Assembly: GCA_963739045.1 (NCBI GenBank)
Contig: CAVTYY010000004.1
Span: forward strand, 868,001-932,000
Length of the DNA: 64,000 nt
Origin: Halobacillus_B sp963739045
GTDB lineage: Bacteria > Bacillota > Bacilli > Bacillales > Halobacillaceae
Direction of reading: 5' to 3'
Shown here piece after piece: positions 1-8,161 of this stretch (position 1 is its first letter; every line of letters starts with the position of its first letter). The translations under genes were made by a program, and so were the position numbers. A model generated the notes under the pieces. It did not search any database. It was not told where the DNA came from and was given only the letters and a program-made list of their open reading frames with translations.

Positions 1-111
1 TAAGGCAATTCCTAACAAAAATCCTACGAAAAAAGTAGAAAATGAATAGCTTTCACTCAGGAACATCCACATGACCGCAATGATGATATTTAATACAATT
101 TGAAAGGGCAT
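1..111 (-). CDS. mrpE: Mrp antiporter subunit E, N-terminal part (cut by window edge)
   Basis: The bottom strand opens with ATG at 109-111 and stays open for 37 codons to the left edge. The peptide starts MPFQIVLNIIIAVMWMFLSE and continues as one hydrophobic segment, which fits the N-terminus of MrpE/MnhE, a small membrane subunit of the hetero-oligomeric Mrp Na+/H+ antiporter. It follows the mrpD stop codon by six bases, in the usual D-E order of the operon. Only the first helix is visible, so the identification leans on context as well as sequence. Confidence 0.85.
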   Translation of the reverse strand, partial: MPFQIVLNIIIAVMWMFLSESYSFSTFFVGFLLGIAL

Positions 112-117
112 TGTCGT

Positions 118-1602
118 CTACTCCTTTAGTACAGAATCAATATAGATTTGAGGATCCATTAAATATTGAGCAATGGATTCCACAGATGGGTAAAACCATT
201 CTGCGCCTACGCCAAGTAACACCGAAAGCGAAAGCAATAGACCAATGGGCCAGGCCATACGCGTTGTTTTCTTTTTCCGTTCCGGTTTGACGAGTTCCCC
301 TTTTTCTCCCCAGAACCCTTGCACAAAAATGCGGATCATTGAGAAGAGGATAAGTAGACTGGAGACTAGAGCGGCCACAACAATTAGAATCTGCTCTTCA
401 GCTAGGCCGCCTTGTAAAAGCAGTAATTTTCCAATGAATCCGCTAAACGGCGGGAGACCTGCCAGAACTAGAGAAGCAACAAAGAAAAACCAGCCAAGTA
501 CTGGATAATGATGGATCAAGCCTTTCATTTTTCTTAAATCCGAAGTTCCTGCAGCATAAGTGATTGCCCCGATCAATAAGAAAAGCACACCTTTAATCAC
601 CATATCGTGGATTAAATAATAAATGGTTCCACTCACAGAAGTTACAGTGAAAATTCCTATACCCATCAGCATAAATCCGACGGCGGGGATGATATTGTAA
701 GCAATGATTAATTTCACATTATTTGTGGACATCGCCCCTATGACCCCGAAGATCATCGTGAATGCCGCAAGATAGATAAATAATGTATGGGTCAGATCGA
801 TATTCTGAATAAAGATGAGCGTGAAGACTCTTAAGATGGAGTAGATTCCCACTTTAGTTAATAGAGAGCCAAACAGCGCGGAAACCACAGGATTAGGTAC
901 CGAATAAGGGTTTGGGAGCCAGTAATACAAAGGAAAAACCGCTGCTTTAGTAGCAAACACGAAAAACAACAGAATAGCAATCGTAGTAAGGATTCCCTTT
1001 TGATCTGCTTCCTGTACCCTTTCTGCAATCTGCGCCATGTTCACTGTACCGACGACCGAATATAAAAACGCTATAGTTGTTACGAACAGCATCGAAGAAA
1101 ATAGATTAATCAGAACGTACTTAATGGATTCTCTAAGCTGGACTCTGCCATTACCTAGAACAATTAAGCCATAAGAAGCCATTAAAAGGACTTCAAAGAA
1201 CACAAACAGGTTAAACAAATCTCCTGTAATAAAAGCTCCGCTTACCCCGGTGATTAACAAAAAGAATAAGCTGTAAAAATAATAATGCTCCTGTTTTTCA
1301 GATAAGGTTTGCGGAGCATAAAACACACAGGCCACAGCAACGATATTCGTGGTTAAGACGAGTGTAATGGAAAGTACATCTGCCACCAGTACAATTCCAT
1401 AAGGAGCTGCCCAATCACCTGTTTCTAATATAATCGATCCACTTGTATGAACTTGCCAGAAAATCCAAGCAACCACTATTAAATTTATCACAGCGATAAC
1501 TTGAGCGGAAATTCGTACAAATTTTATTTTTTTATGGAAGAATGCCAATAGTATGCCTGCCAGCAGGGGCAGGATAATTGGTAGTACTGCTAAATTACTC
1601 AT
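118..1602 (-). CDS. mrpD: Mrp Na+/H+ antiporter subunit D
   Basis: This 494-residue polytopic membrane protein belongs to the NuoM/NuoN-like proton-translocating family and is one of the two large subunits of the Mrp Na+/H+ antiporter, which exports Na+ in exchange for H+ and supports salt and alkali tolerance. The conserved acidic residue in FFEVLLMASY falls at residue 137 and the conserved lysine in FATKAAVFPLYYW at residue 219, the positions of the key charged residues in Bacillus MrpD. Length is normal for the family. Its start overlaps the end of mrpC by eight bases and it is followed at once by mrpE, so the genes are almost certainly co-translated. Confidence 0.97.
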   Translation of the reverse strand: MSNLAVLPIILPLLAGILLAFFHKKIKFVRISAQVIAVINLIVVAWIFWQVHTSGSIILETGDWAAPYGIVLVADVLSITLVLTTNIVAVACVFYAPQTLSEKQEHYYFYSLFFLLITGVSGAFITGDLFNLFVFFEVLLMASYGLIVLGNGRVQLRESIKYVLINLFSSMLFVTTIAFLYSVVGTVNMAQIAERVQEADQKGILTTIAILLFFVFATKAAVFPLYYWLPNPYSVPNPVVSALFGSLLTKVGIYSILRVFTLIFIQNIDLTHTLFIYLAAFTMIFGVIGAMSTNNVKLIIAYNIIPAVGFMLMGIGIFTVTSVSGTIYYLIHDMVIKGVLFLLIGAITYAAGTSDLRKMKGLIHHYPVLGWFFFVASLVLAGLPPFSGFIGKLLLLQGGLAEEQILIVVAALVSSLLILFSMIRIFVQGFWGEKGELVKPERKKKTTRMAWPIGLLLSLSVLLGVGAEWFYPSVESIAQYLMDPQIYIDSVLKE

Positions 1603-1933
1603 AGTCGTTACCCCTCAGTTGCTCCATATTATCTGTACCATTAACTTTAGATGCTCGATACGCCAGGACAAGCAATAAACTAGTTACTCCAAAACTGATA
1701 ACAATAGACGTTAGGATTAAAGCCTGCGGGAGCGGGTCCGTATAGTCCTCTACGCCCTCCTTAAGAATAGGTGGGGCTCCGCGTTTAAGCTCTCCCATTG
1801 TTAATATAAACAAATGAGCTCCGTGTGAAATTAATCCTGTTCCAATAATAATGCGAAGAAGCTGCTTTTGGAGGAGGTTATATATACCTGTTGTAAATAA
1901 TATACCTGCAAGGATGGCCATAATGATTTCCAT
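1595..1933 (-). CDS. mrpC: Mrp Na+/H+ antiporter subunit C
   Basis: A 112-residue protein of the NuoK-like family with three predicted membrane helices (about residues 3-21, 27-47 and 70-92). The stretch GTGLISHGAHLFILTMG is typical of MrpC/MnhC. It is the small NuoK-like subunit of the Mrp antiporter. The ATG at 1931-1933 sits two bases after the mrpA stop codon, with an AGGAGG ribosome site inside the mrpA tail. In Bacillus subtilis mrpB lies between mrpA and mrpC; here there is no room for it. Confidence 0.95.
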   Translation of the reverse strand: MEIIMAILAGILFTTGIYNLLQKQLLRIIIGTGLISHGAHLFILTMGELKRGAPPILKEGVEDYTDPLPQALILTSIVISFGVTSLLLVLAYRASKVNGTDNMEQLRGNDYE

Positions 1934-1935
1934 AA

Positions 1936-4269
1936 CTATTCATCCTCCTTATTGCCGCGAAGTTTGATAAGCCCGTAAATAGCCATGGCAGCAATTCCAA
2001 GTACAGTAATTTCGAACATCGTATCCAATCCACGCATATCGACGAGAATTACATTAACGATATTGTTGCCTCCACCTAATTCATGAGAGGTGTGAATGAA
2101 ATATTCTGCGATCGAATCGAACCATTTACTGCTGTGAGCAGAAATGGCAACCATAGTCATTAATAACCCAAAGCCTATCGATATAATTAAATTCATAGCT
2201 TTTGTTCCTATCCCTTCCTTCTTCTTTTTCAAATCAGGGAGGTGGTAAAAAGCCAGCAGGAACAGAGCGACTGTAACTGTCTCAATAATAAGCTGGGTCA
2301 AAGCAAGGTCGGGAGCTCGATATAGCACGAACAAAATCGATAGTCCGTAACCTGCGACACCCAGTATGAGAATTGCAGCAATCCGGTTATTGGTCAGAAT
2401 GGTTCCAACCGCTGCCAATACCATCATCACAGCGACACACAGCTCCGGCAAGGTAACTCCAGATAGATTATCAAATTCAATCGTAAATCCATCGGTTAAT
2501 GCCATAATCGTAAAGGTGACGACCATAATCGCAACTAGTATCAATCGAACGTACCGACTGAGTGATCCATTCATATAACCTTTCGTTATTTTTTCTGAAT
2601 AGCGTTCGACTCGATAGACCATGCCATCATAAAACTTATTCAGACTAAGCGGCCCTGGCACAATATTGTAGAGAAATCTCCAGCTTGGCAGGGAAAGCAC
2701 TAAAATTGTTCCGAAAACTACCACAGTTAAAGACATGATTAAAGCAGGCTTAATTCCATGCCAGAAAGAAATATGATGCGTAGAGGCGATTCCGCTTACA
2801 GCTTCTGCCGCATGGGCAATAAATGATTCGTTAATTAAGTGAGGAAATAAACCAATGATAATGACGGCAGCTACCAGAACAATCGGGGAAATCAGCATGC
2901 CAACGGGCGCTTCATGCGGTTTTTTAGAAAGCTTATCTAATTGGGCTTTTCCTCGAAAGGTTCCGAAAAAGAAATACATGGAATAAACAAACGTAAAAAT
3001 ACTTCCTAAAACTGCGAGATACGGAATTGCTGATTGTAAGAATCCCGCATAACCGGTCAGCACATTATTCAGATCATTACTTGCTTGAAAAAATAATTCC
3101 TTACTATAGAATCCATTTAGAAATGGTAAAGGGACGCCCGCCATAGAAAATGAAGCAAAGAGAGCTAGCGTTGCTGTGATTGGCAGAAAGCTCATAAGTC
3201 CGCCCAGTTTTCTAATATCTCGGACGCCTGTTTCATGATCAACTATCCCGGCAACCATAAATAAACTCCCTTTAAAGGTCGCGTGATTTAAAATATGAAA
3301 CATGGCGGCAAATACCGCTGCTTCTGTACCAAATCCAAGCATGGCCATGATCATTCCGAGCTGACTGATCGTGGAAAAGGCAAGGATAGCTTTTAAATCG
3401 GTCTGGCGGACGGCCATATAGGACCCCCAGCATAAAGTAACAATCCCAGCTGTAGACACGATAATAAAGAACCATTCCGATGAGGAAAGCATAGGAGAAA
3501 ATCTTGCTACTAAATATATCCCAGCTTTAACCATTGTCGCGGAGTGAAGATACGCACTAACAGGAGTAGGAGCTTCCATTGCATCGGGAAGCCAGATGTG
3601 AAAAGGAAATTGGGCAGATTTAGTAAACGCCCCTAACAATAGCAACACAAGAATGAAGGGGAAATACTCATTGTTGAGAATCGCTTCCTGCTGGGAAATC
3701 ATTTGCTGCACACTGGTCGTCCCTGTGATTACATTCATAAACACGAGAGCCCCCAGCATGCTCAGTCCTCCAAATACTGTAATCAACATAGATTTTAAAG
3801 CCCCGTAGCGCGAGGTTTCTTTAAAATGCCAAAAACCGATTAGCAGAAATGAAGATAATGAGGTTAGTTCCCAGAAGAAGTACAACACGTAAATATTGTC
3901 AGATAGAACAACCCCTAGCATGGAACCCATAAATAATAGAAAATACACATAAAAATGGCCCAGCTGTTCTGAGGTATGTAAATAATAAGTAGAGTAGAAG
4001 GCAACTAATGCCCCGATACCGCTGATTAACAGCACAAACAACAGGCTGAGACCATCTAAATTAAATGAGATGTCGATGTTTAAAGACGGCATCCAGCTGT
4101 AGTACCTTTGGACAGGTTCAAACCCGTGACCAAGAAATTGAGCAAAATAAATAAAAACAATGACAGGAACGACTGTCACCAAGTAACCTGTGTGAACTTT
4201 ATACTTCCATTTACTTAGAAATGGGATAATAATGGCAATAATAAAAGGCAGTAATACAGCCAGCAGCAT
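1936..4269 (-). CDS. mrpA: Mrp Na+/H+ antiporter subunit A
   Basis: A 777-residue protein and first gene of the visible operon. Residues about 1-500 form the NuoL-like proton-translocating core, with the conserved glutamate in FFWELTS at residue 134 and the lysine in GAFTKSAQFPFHIWLPDAM at residue 217. The C-terminal part carries the MbhD/MbhE-like helices and ends with the VNVILVDMRGLDTMFE motif that closes ordinary MrpA. The length matches stand-alone MrpA (about 800 residues) and is too short for an MrpA-MrpB fusion (roughly 950 or more). The start ATG at 4267-4269 has a strong AGGAGG site. I could not settle a promoter in the AT-rich 400 bases upstream. Confidence 0.97.
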   Translation of the reverse strand: MLLAVLLPFIIAIIIPFLSKWKYKVHTGYLVTVVPVIVFIYFAQFLGHGFEPVQRYYSWMPSLNIDISFNLDGLSLLFVLLISGIGALVAFYSTYYLHTSEQLGHFYVYFLLFMGSMLGVVLSDNIYVLYFFWELTSLSSFLLIGFWHFKETSRYGALKSMLITVFGGLSMLGALVFMNVITGTTSVQQMISQQEAILNNEYFPFILVLLLLGAFTKSAQFPFHIWLPDAMEAPTPVSAYLHSATMVKAGIYLVARFSPMLSSSEWFFIIVSTAGIVTLCWGSYMAVRQTDLKAILAFSTISQLGMIMAMLGFGTEAAVFAAMFHILNHATFKGSLFMVAGIVDHETGVRDIRKLGGLMSFLPITATLALFASFSMAGVPLPFLNGFYSKELFFQASNDLNNVLTGYAGFLQSAIPYLAVLGSIFTFVYSMYFFFGTFRGKAQLDKLSKKPHEAPVGMLISPIVLVAAVIIIGLFPHLINESFIAHAAEAVSGIASTHHISFWHGIKPALIMSLTVVVFGTILVLSLPSWRFLYNIVPGPLSLNKFYDGMVYRVERYSEKITKGYMNGSLSRYVRLILVAIMVVTFTIMALTDGFTIEFDNLSGVTLPELCVAVMMVLAAVGTILTNNRIAAILILGVAGYGLSILFVLYRAPDLALTQLIIETVTVALFLLAFYHLPDLKKKKEGIGTKAMNLIISIGFGLLMTMVAISAHSSKWFDSIAEYFIHTSHELGGGNNIVNVILVDMRGLDTMFEITVLGIAAMAIYGLIKLRGNKEDE

Positions 4270-4676
4270 CTAGATGTTCCTCCTCGAAATAACTTCATTT
4301 GATCTATGTGAAAAAATTATAAAAAACGTTATTCACTCAATTGTAATCAAAAAACAACAAAACATTCAACTGAATACCATTATTCTTGGCTAAATGACAG
4401 GATTTACACTTTTCCTATTAAATAAGTAGAAACTCATCAATTTTACCTCAAAATTTTTTCGAGAGGGAAGGACAATTAAATTTTTTACAACGAAAATGCC
4501 CGAACCATTTATTTACATTGGTTCGGGCATTTTCGGGTTTTGCCAGAAATGAGGCGGCAGCTTTTTCCATTGCTGCTTTTATAACAAACAATGTTTTCTC
4601 CCAGAGTCATTGGCTGGCGCTTTTTTCTCAGATTGATTTCAGTTGTTTTGGTTTCTTAGATCCTCTATTTAAGTTG
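4270..4676. other. Intergenic region between sda and mrpA
   Basis: An AT-rich 407-base stretch with no credible gene. It should hold the mrp promoter on the bottom strand, but several TTG-plus-AT-rich combinations compete and none has good spacing. The only clear element is the 16-bp-stem hairpin at 4492-4534. A short top-strand open frame from 4518 runs through one arm of that hairpin and has no ribosome binding site, so I do not call it. Confidence 0.6.
4492..4534 (-). terminator. Hairpin terminator downstream of sda
   Basis: Two perfectly complementary 16-base arms (4492-4507 and 4519-4534, core TGCCCGAACCA / TGGTTCGGGCA) enclose an 11-base loop. On the bottom strand, the direction of sda, the stem ends in TTTTC and leads into an AT-rich run. 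It separates sda from the mrp operon. The loop-proximal TTTACATTGGTTCGGG is shared exactly with the terminator at 62533-62575. Confidence 0.7.
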
Positions 4677-4829
4677 TTAACCAACATGGCTAACATATTT
4701 TTCTATTAGATGCTGGATCGATCTTTCCTTAATCTCTTCTTTTATTTGGCAAATGAATTCTTCGGAGAGATTGAGCTCAATAGCTTTGTGGTAAGATTGT
4801 ATTAACAGAGCATCAGATAATTGTTTCAT
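4677..4829 (-). CDS. sda: Sda, developmental checkpoint inhibitor of the sporulation kinase
   Basis: A 50-residue protein starting MKQLSDALLIQSYHKAIELN, with the helical-hairpin pattern of Sda. Sda binds the histidine kinase KinA and blocks the phosphorelay when DNA replication initiation is disturbed. The internal ATG at 4827-4829 is chosen because B. subtilis Sda has the matching core MRKLSDELLIESYFKA. The longer open frame (TTG at 4898) would run through the leader. A good AGGAGGTGG site exists but lies over 20 bases from the ATG with a 17-base palindrome between. The gene sits beside yqeG as in B. subtilis, and DnaA boxes lie 110-210 bases upstream, fitting DnaA-controlled transcription. 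Confidence 0.9.
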   Translation of the reverse strand: MKQLSDALLIQSYHKAIELNLSEEFICQIKEEIKERSIQHLIEKYVSHVG

Positions 4830-4833
4830 ACCT

Positions 4834-4850
4834 CTGTCACTCAGTGACAG
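4834..4850 (-). promoter_or_regulatory. Palindrome between the sda ribosome site and start codon
   Basis: CTGTCACTCAGTGACAG is an 8-bp inverted repeat with one central base. In the sda mRNA it lies between the Shine-Dalgarno sequence (complement of 4851-4859) and the AUG (4827-4829). Folding it would shorten the effective spacing from about 22 to about 5 bases. It could be a translational bridge or a protein operator; the sequence does not distinguish these. Confidence 0.5.
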
Positions 4851-4939
4851 CCACCTCCTGTATAAATTAGATTCATTACACCCTTTTTTATAATGCAATT
4901 TAACCTTACCACGATCCTAAATTCGTCACAATACAGGGT

Positions 4940-4963
4940 TTATCTACAAGCAAATGTAGATAA
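4940..4963. promoter_or_regulatory. Pair of inverted DnaA boxes upstream of sda
   Basis: TTATCTACA at 4940-4948 and its exact complement TGTAGATAA at 4955-4963 face each other six bases apart. Each differs from the consensus TTATCCACA at one position. Together with the boxes at 5020-5039 they form a cluster upstream of sda. Confidence 0.7.
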
Positions 4964-5019
4964 CTGTTCGCTTAAATTACACAAGTGTAGTAGTAACAAT
5001 GATGAATGAGTGTGGAAAC

Positions 5020-5039
5020 TGTGTATAAACTTATCCACA
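5020..5039. promoter_or_regulatory. DnaA boxes, one perfect, upstream of sda
   Basis: TTATCCACA at 5031-5039 matches the DnaA-box consensus exactly. The adjacent TGTGTATAA at 5020-5028 is a box on the other strand (TTATACACA, matching TTATNCACA). In B. subtilis sda transcription is linked to DnaA binding at its promoter, so the cluster is best read as replication-initiation control of sda rather than an origin. There is no AT-rich unwinding element or dnaA/dnaN here. Confidence 0.75.
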
Positions 5040-5382
5040 GGTTGGGGTTGTCAGTAATTGTCGAACGATTTTTGTACTTATGAGGATTTGGAAATAAGGA
5101 AAAATTAGAGTGATCATTTTATTTGATTCGTCTGGCGTGAATGGTAGGGAAATTGCACTTACGATTCATACGGACAGTCTCTGCCAGAATGGATCCTTCT
5201 TGGAGTGGGAGCCATAATTAGTCAATTTTGTAACGTGTTTTTATTAACGAGGATCATCTGCAGGGACATGGACAAGGATAAAGTTAAAGGGAATTTATCT
5301 TCAGCTTTGAATCCTGACTTATTTTTGTTTATGATAAGTAGGGAGATTTCAAGGTTATTGCTTAGAGTGGAGTGAAATATGG
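5040..5382. other. Intergenic region before yqeG
   Basis: About 340 bases between the DnaA-box cluster and yqeG. It should contain the promoter of the long yqeG-yqeM operon. I see no sigma-A site with good spacing and no hairpin of note. The bottom-strand open frame crossing 5222-5440 overlaps the yqeG start and lacks a ribosome site, so it is left out. Confidence 0.4.
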
Positions 5383-5910
5383 ATGTTAAATAATTTCTTA
5401 CCGAATGAACACTATTCCAGTGTGTTTGATATAAACCCAAGCGATTTAAAAGCTAATGGTGTGAAAGGCATTATTACCGATTTGGATAATACTCTCGTTG
5501 CCTGGGATGTTAAAGATGCCACTGATGAAATCATCGATTGGTTCAACCTGTTGAGTGAGCATGGAATTCAAGTTACGATTGCATCAAATAATAAGGAGAG
5601 CAGGGTCAGACTATTTTCTCAGCCTCTGGATACTCGCTCTATTCATAGTGCAAGAAAACCGTTATCCAAAGCATTTAAAAAAGCTCAGAAGGAAATGAAA
5701 TTAGAAAAAGATGAAATTGTTGTGATTGGAGATCAATTGCTCACAGACGTACTAGGCGGGAATTTAGCTGGATTTCATACCATATTAGTTGTTCCAATTG
5801 CAGAAACAGATGGGTTCTTCACTCGGTTTAATCGAAAAATAGAAAGAAGAATTTTAAACTGGATGGAACGAAAAGGAAAATTAACCTGGGATAGGAGAAA
5901 TGATTCATGA
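5383..5910 (+). CDS. yqeG: YqeG-family HAD phosphatase (subfamily IIIA)
   Basis: A 175-residue HAD-superfamily protein. Motif I is TDLDNTLV near residues 32-39, with the nucleophile and acid/base aspartates. Motif II is ASNNKESR near residues 67-74, the lysine motif is in KPLSKAF, and motif III is IGDQLLTD near residues 118-125. The physiological substrate of YqeG is not established. Its invariable position before yqeH suggests a link with ribosome assembly or nucleotide metabolism, which is inference. It overlaps yqeH by four bases (ATGA), so the two are translationally coupled. Confidence 0.93.
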   Translation: MLNNFLPNEHYSSVFDINPSDLKANGVKGIITDLDNTLVAWDVKDATDEIIDWFNLLSEHGIQVTIASNNKESRVRLFSQPLDTRSIHSARKPLSKAFKKAQKEMKLEKDEIVVIGDQLLTDVLGGNLAGFHTILVVPIAETDGFFTRFNRKIERRILNWMERKGKLTWDRRNDS

Positions 5911-7007
5911 GTAAAATTCAATGTCAGGGCTGTGGAGTGGAAATTCAAACGACAGATCCTGAACTTCCAGGCTATGCACCGAAATCGGCTATGCAAAGAG
6001 AAGATATCATCTGTAAAAGGTGTTTTAGGCTGAAGCATTATAATGAGGTTCAAGATGTACCTTATCACGATGATGACTTTTTAGAAATGTTAAATCAAAT
6101 CAGCGAAAACCAAGGTCTTGTAGTTCAGCTAGTCGATATTTTCGATTTTAATGGCAGCTTTATTTCAAGTTTGAAACGATTAACAGGTAATAATCCCGTT
6201 TTATTAGTAGGAAATAAAATGGATGTCCTGCCGAAATCAGTTAACCACAGAAAAATGAAGGACTGGCTTCGAAGGGCGGCAAAGGATCAGGGGCTTTCTG
6301 TGGAAGATGTTTTTTTAATATCTGCTGAAAAAAACCAGGGAATAGAAGCACTTTCGAAGGCGATTGATGAGTATCGAAAGGACCAGGATGTCTACGTGGT
6401 GGGCACGACCAATGTGGGCAAATCCACATTTATCAACACCTTAATTCGTAACACTTCCGGTGTAAATGAAGCAATCACTACATCTTACTTTCCAGGAACA
6501 ACGCTTGGTTTTATTGATATCCCTTTGGATGAGCAAAGTTCTTTGTATGATACTCCTGGAGTAATTCAGCGCCATCAAATGGCTCATTATGTTTCAGACC
6601 AGGATCTTAAGATTATCACCCCAAGAAAAGAAGTGAAACCTAAAGTCTTTCAGCTGAATGAGCAGCAAACGCTCTATTTTGGAGGGTTGGCCCGGCTGGA
6701 TTTTGATGCAGGAGAGAGAAGTTCGTTTATTTGCTATTTCTCCAATGAGCTTCCTATCCATCGGACAAAACTTGAAAAAGCAGATGATTTATATGAGAAT
6801 CATTTAGGTGAATTACTATCGCCGCCGGATGAGAAGACCATCCAGCAGCTACCTAAATTAGACAAGCATACCTTTAGAATCAACGATTCCAAAATAGATA
6901 TCGTATTCTCCGGGTTAGGCTGGGTGACGGTACCTGAAGGAAATATTTCTGTGACCGTATATGCACCAAAAGGGGTCAAAGTATCTCTGCGCGAATCTCT
7001 GATATAG
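5907..7007 (+). CDS. yqeH: Ribosome biogenesis GTPase YqeH (circularly permuted)
   Basis: A 366-residue circularly permuted GTPase required for 30S subunit assembly. An N-terminal zinc finger (CQGCG near residue 5, CKRCF near residue 37) precedes the G domain. There the G4 motif NKMD comes before the P-loop GTTNVGKST (near residues 165-173) and the G3 motif DTPGV (near 216). This order, G4-G5-G1-G2-G3, defines the YqeH/RsgA class. The C-terminal third is the YqeH-specific RNA/protein-binding part. Length is typical (366 in B. subtilis). Confidence 0.97.
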   Translation: MSKIQCQGCGVEIQTTDPELPGYAPKSAMQREDIICKRCFRLKHYNEVQDVPYHDDDFLEMLNQISENQGLVVQLVDIFDFNGSFISSLKRLTGNNPVLLVGNKMDVLPKSVNHRKMKDWLRRAAKDQGLSVEDVFLISAEKNQGIEALSKAIDEYRKDQDVYVVGTTNVGKSTFINTLIRNTSGVNEAITTSYFPGTTLGFIDIPLDEQSSLYDTPGVIQRHQMAHYVSDQDLKIITPRKEVKPKVFQLNEQQTLYFGGLARLDFDAGERSSFICYFSNELPIHRTKLEKADDLYENHLGELLSPPDEKTIQQLPKLDKHTFRINDSKIDIVFSGLGWVTVPEGNISVTVYAPKGVKVSLRESLI

Positions 7008-7020
7008 GAGGCGATGAAAT

Positions 7021-7872
7021 TTGTTACAGCTTGGATTAATCGGATGTCCGGTGGGGCACTCCCTGTCTCCCTGGATTCATAACCGGTTACTTGCACAAAG
7101 CGGGCTAGAAGGGGAGTATCAGTTACTGGAAATAAAACCAGAGGATTTTCATCAGGAAATCCAGAAATTGAAGAAAAGCTCTCTCGATGGTTTTAATATA
7201 ACTATCCCATACAAAGAAAAAATACTTCCGTACTTAGATGAAACAGATGAGGCTGCCAAACATTTAGGAGCAGTGAACACGGTAAAGGTCGAGAATGGCC
7301 GCTGGATTGGATATAATACGGATGGGGTCGGGTACGTTCATTCCATTAAAAATCGCTTTCCTGCTTTGTCTTTTCCTGAAACTCATGTGTTAATTCTAGG
7401 GAGCGGTGGAGCTGCCAGAGGAATCTTCTACGCTATGGCAGAGGCAGGATGCTTGAAGATTGACTTGGCAAACCGAACCATAAATAAAGCAGCGGCACTG
7501 ATAGAGGAGTTAGATTTAAATGTGGAATCCTCAGCATTGAATTTGGAAGATGCCGCCTCACAATTAGCAAAATACGATTTCGTAGTTCAAACTACTTCTG
7601 TTGGTATGAACCCAGACACAGAAGCCCAAATTATCAGTCTGGATAATCTGAAAGAGAATGTTATTGTAAGTGATATTGTATACCGGCCGATGGAAACTCA
7701 GTTTCTTCAAGAAGCTGAGCGAAAACAGGCTCGCTTACATTTTGGTCATGAAATGTTATGGCAGCAGGCTGTTTATGCATTTCAAGTTTGGACCAATAAA
7801 AAACTGGAAACTTCCCAAATGCTGCAAGAATTCGAAGAGAAATTGAAAGGGGTACACCATGCTGACAAGTAA
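7021..7872 (+). CDS. aroE: Shikimate dehydrogenase (NADP+)
   Basis: A 283-residue enzyme that reduces 3-dehydroshikimate to shikimate in aromatic amino acid synthesis. The substrate-binding motif GHSLSPWIHN lies near residues 12-21, the catalytic lysine in NITIPYKE near residue 66, and the nucleotide-binding GSGGAARG near residues 128-135. The start codon is TTG at 7021, nine bases after an AGGAGG site. A nearby ATG (7015) is in another frame. The tail overlaps the yhbY start by 14 bases. Confidence 0.96.
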   Translation: MLQLGLIGCPVGHSLSPWIHNRLLAQSGLEGEYQLLEIKPEDFHQEIQKLKKSSLDGFNITIPYKEKILPYLDETDEAAKHLGAVNTVKVENGRWIGYNTDGVGYVHSIKNRFPALSFPETHVLILGSGGAARGIFYAMAEAGCLKIDLANRTINKAAALIEELDLNVESSALNLEDAASQLAKYDFVVQTTSVGMNPDTEAQIISLDNLKENVIVSDIVYRPMETQFLQEAERKQARLHFGHEMLWQQAVYAFQVWTNKKLETSQMLQEFEEKLKGVHHADK

Positions 7873-8149
7873 GCAAAAAAAATTCTTACGCTCAGAATCC
7901 CATGCGATTCAGCCGATTTTTCAAGTGGGTAAAGCCGGCGTAAATGAAAATATGACGGTGCAAATTGAAGAAGCATTAGAAAAACGCGAGTTAATCAAAG
8001 TGAGTATTTTACAAAACTGTTTTGAGGATAATCAAGCAGTGGCCAATGAGATTTCTACTCAGACTGGGGCCGAGATTGTGCAATTAATTGGGAATACCAT
8101 TATCCTCTACAAAGAGTCACTAGAGAACAAGCAGCTTATTCTGCCATAA
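7859..8149 (+). CDS. yhbY: CRM-domain RNA-binding protein (YhbY/YqeI)
   Basis: A 96-residue protein that is a single CRM domain. It begins LTSKQKKFLRSESHAIQPIF and has the GKAG motif near residues 23-26, which replaces the GxxG RNA-binding loop. Members bind pre-50S particles or rRNA. It sits in the yqe operon between aroE and nadD, as in B. subtilis (yqeI), overlapping aroE by 14 bases. Confidence 0.95.
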   Translation: MLTSKQKKFLRSESHAIQPIFQVGKAGVNENMTVQIEEALEKRELIKVSILQNCFEDNQAVANEISTQTGAEIVQLIGNTIILYKESLENKQLILP

Positions 8150-8161
8150 AGGAGCTTGTCT

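Noticed and set aside
2600..4269. Possible MrpA-MrpB fusion explaining the missing mrpB
   Set aside because: The 777 residues match ordinary MrpA and end with its normal C-terminal motif; a fusion would be about 150 residues longer.
4518..4709. Top-strand open frame of 63 codons between sda and mrpA
   Set aside because: It starts in the arm of a terminator hairpin, has no ribosome site and runs antisense into sda.
4940..5040. Possible replication origin because of clustered DnaA boxes
   Set aside because: No dnaA, dnaN or AT-rich unwinding element nearby. The cluster is better explained as regulation of sda.
5222..5440. Bottom-strand open frame of 72 codons overlapping the yqeG start
   Set aside because: No ribosome site, low-complexity composition, and it conflicts with the well-supported yqeG gene.
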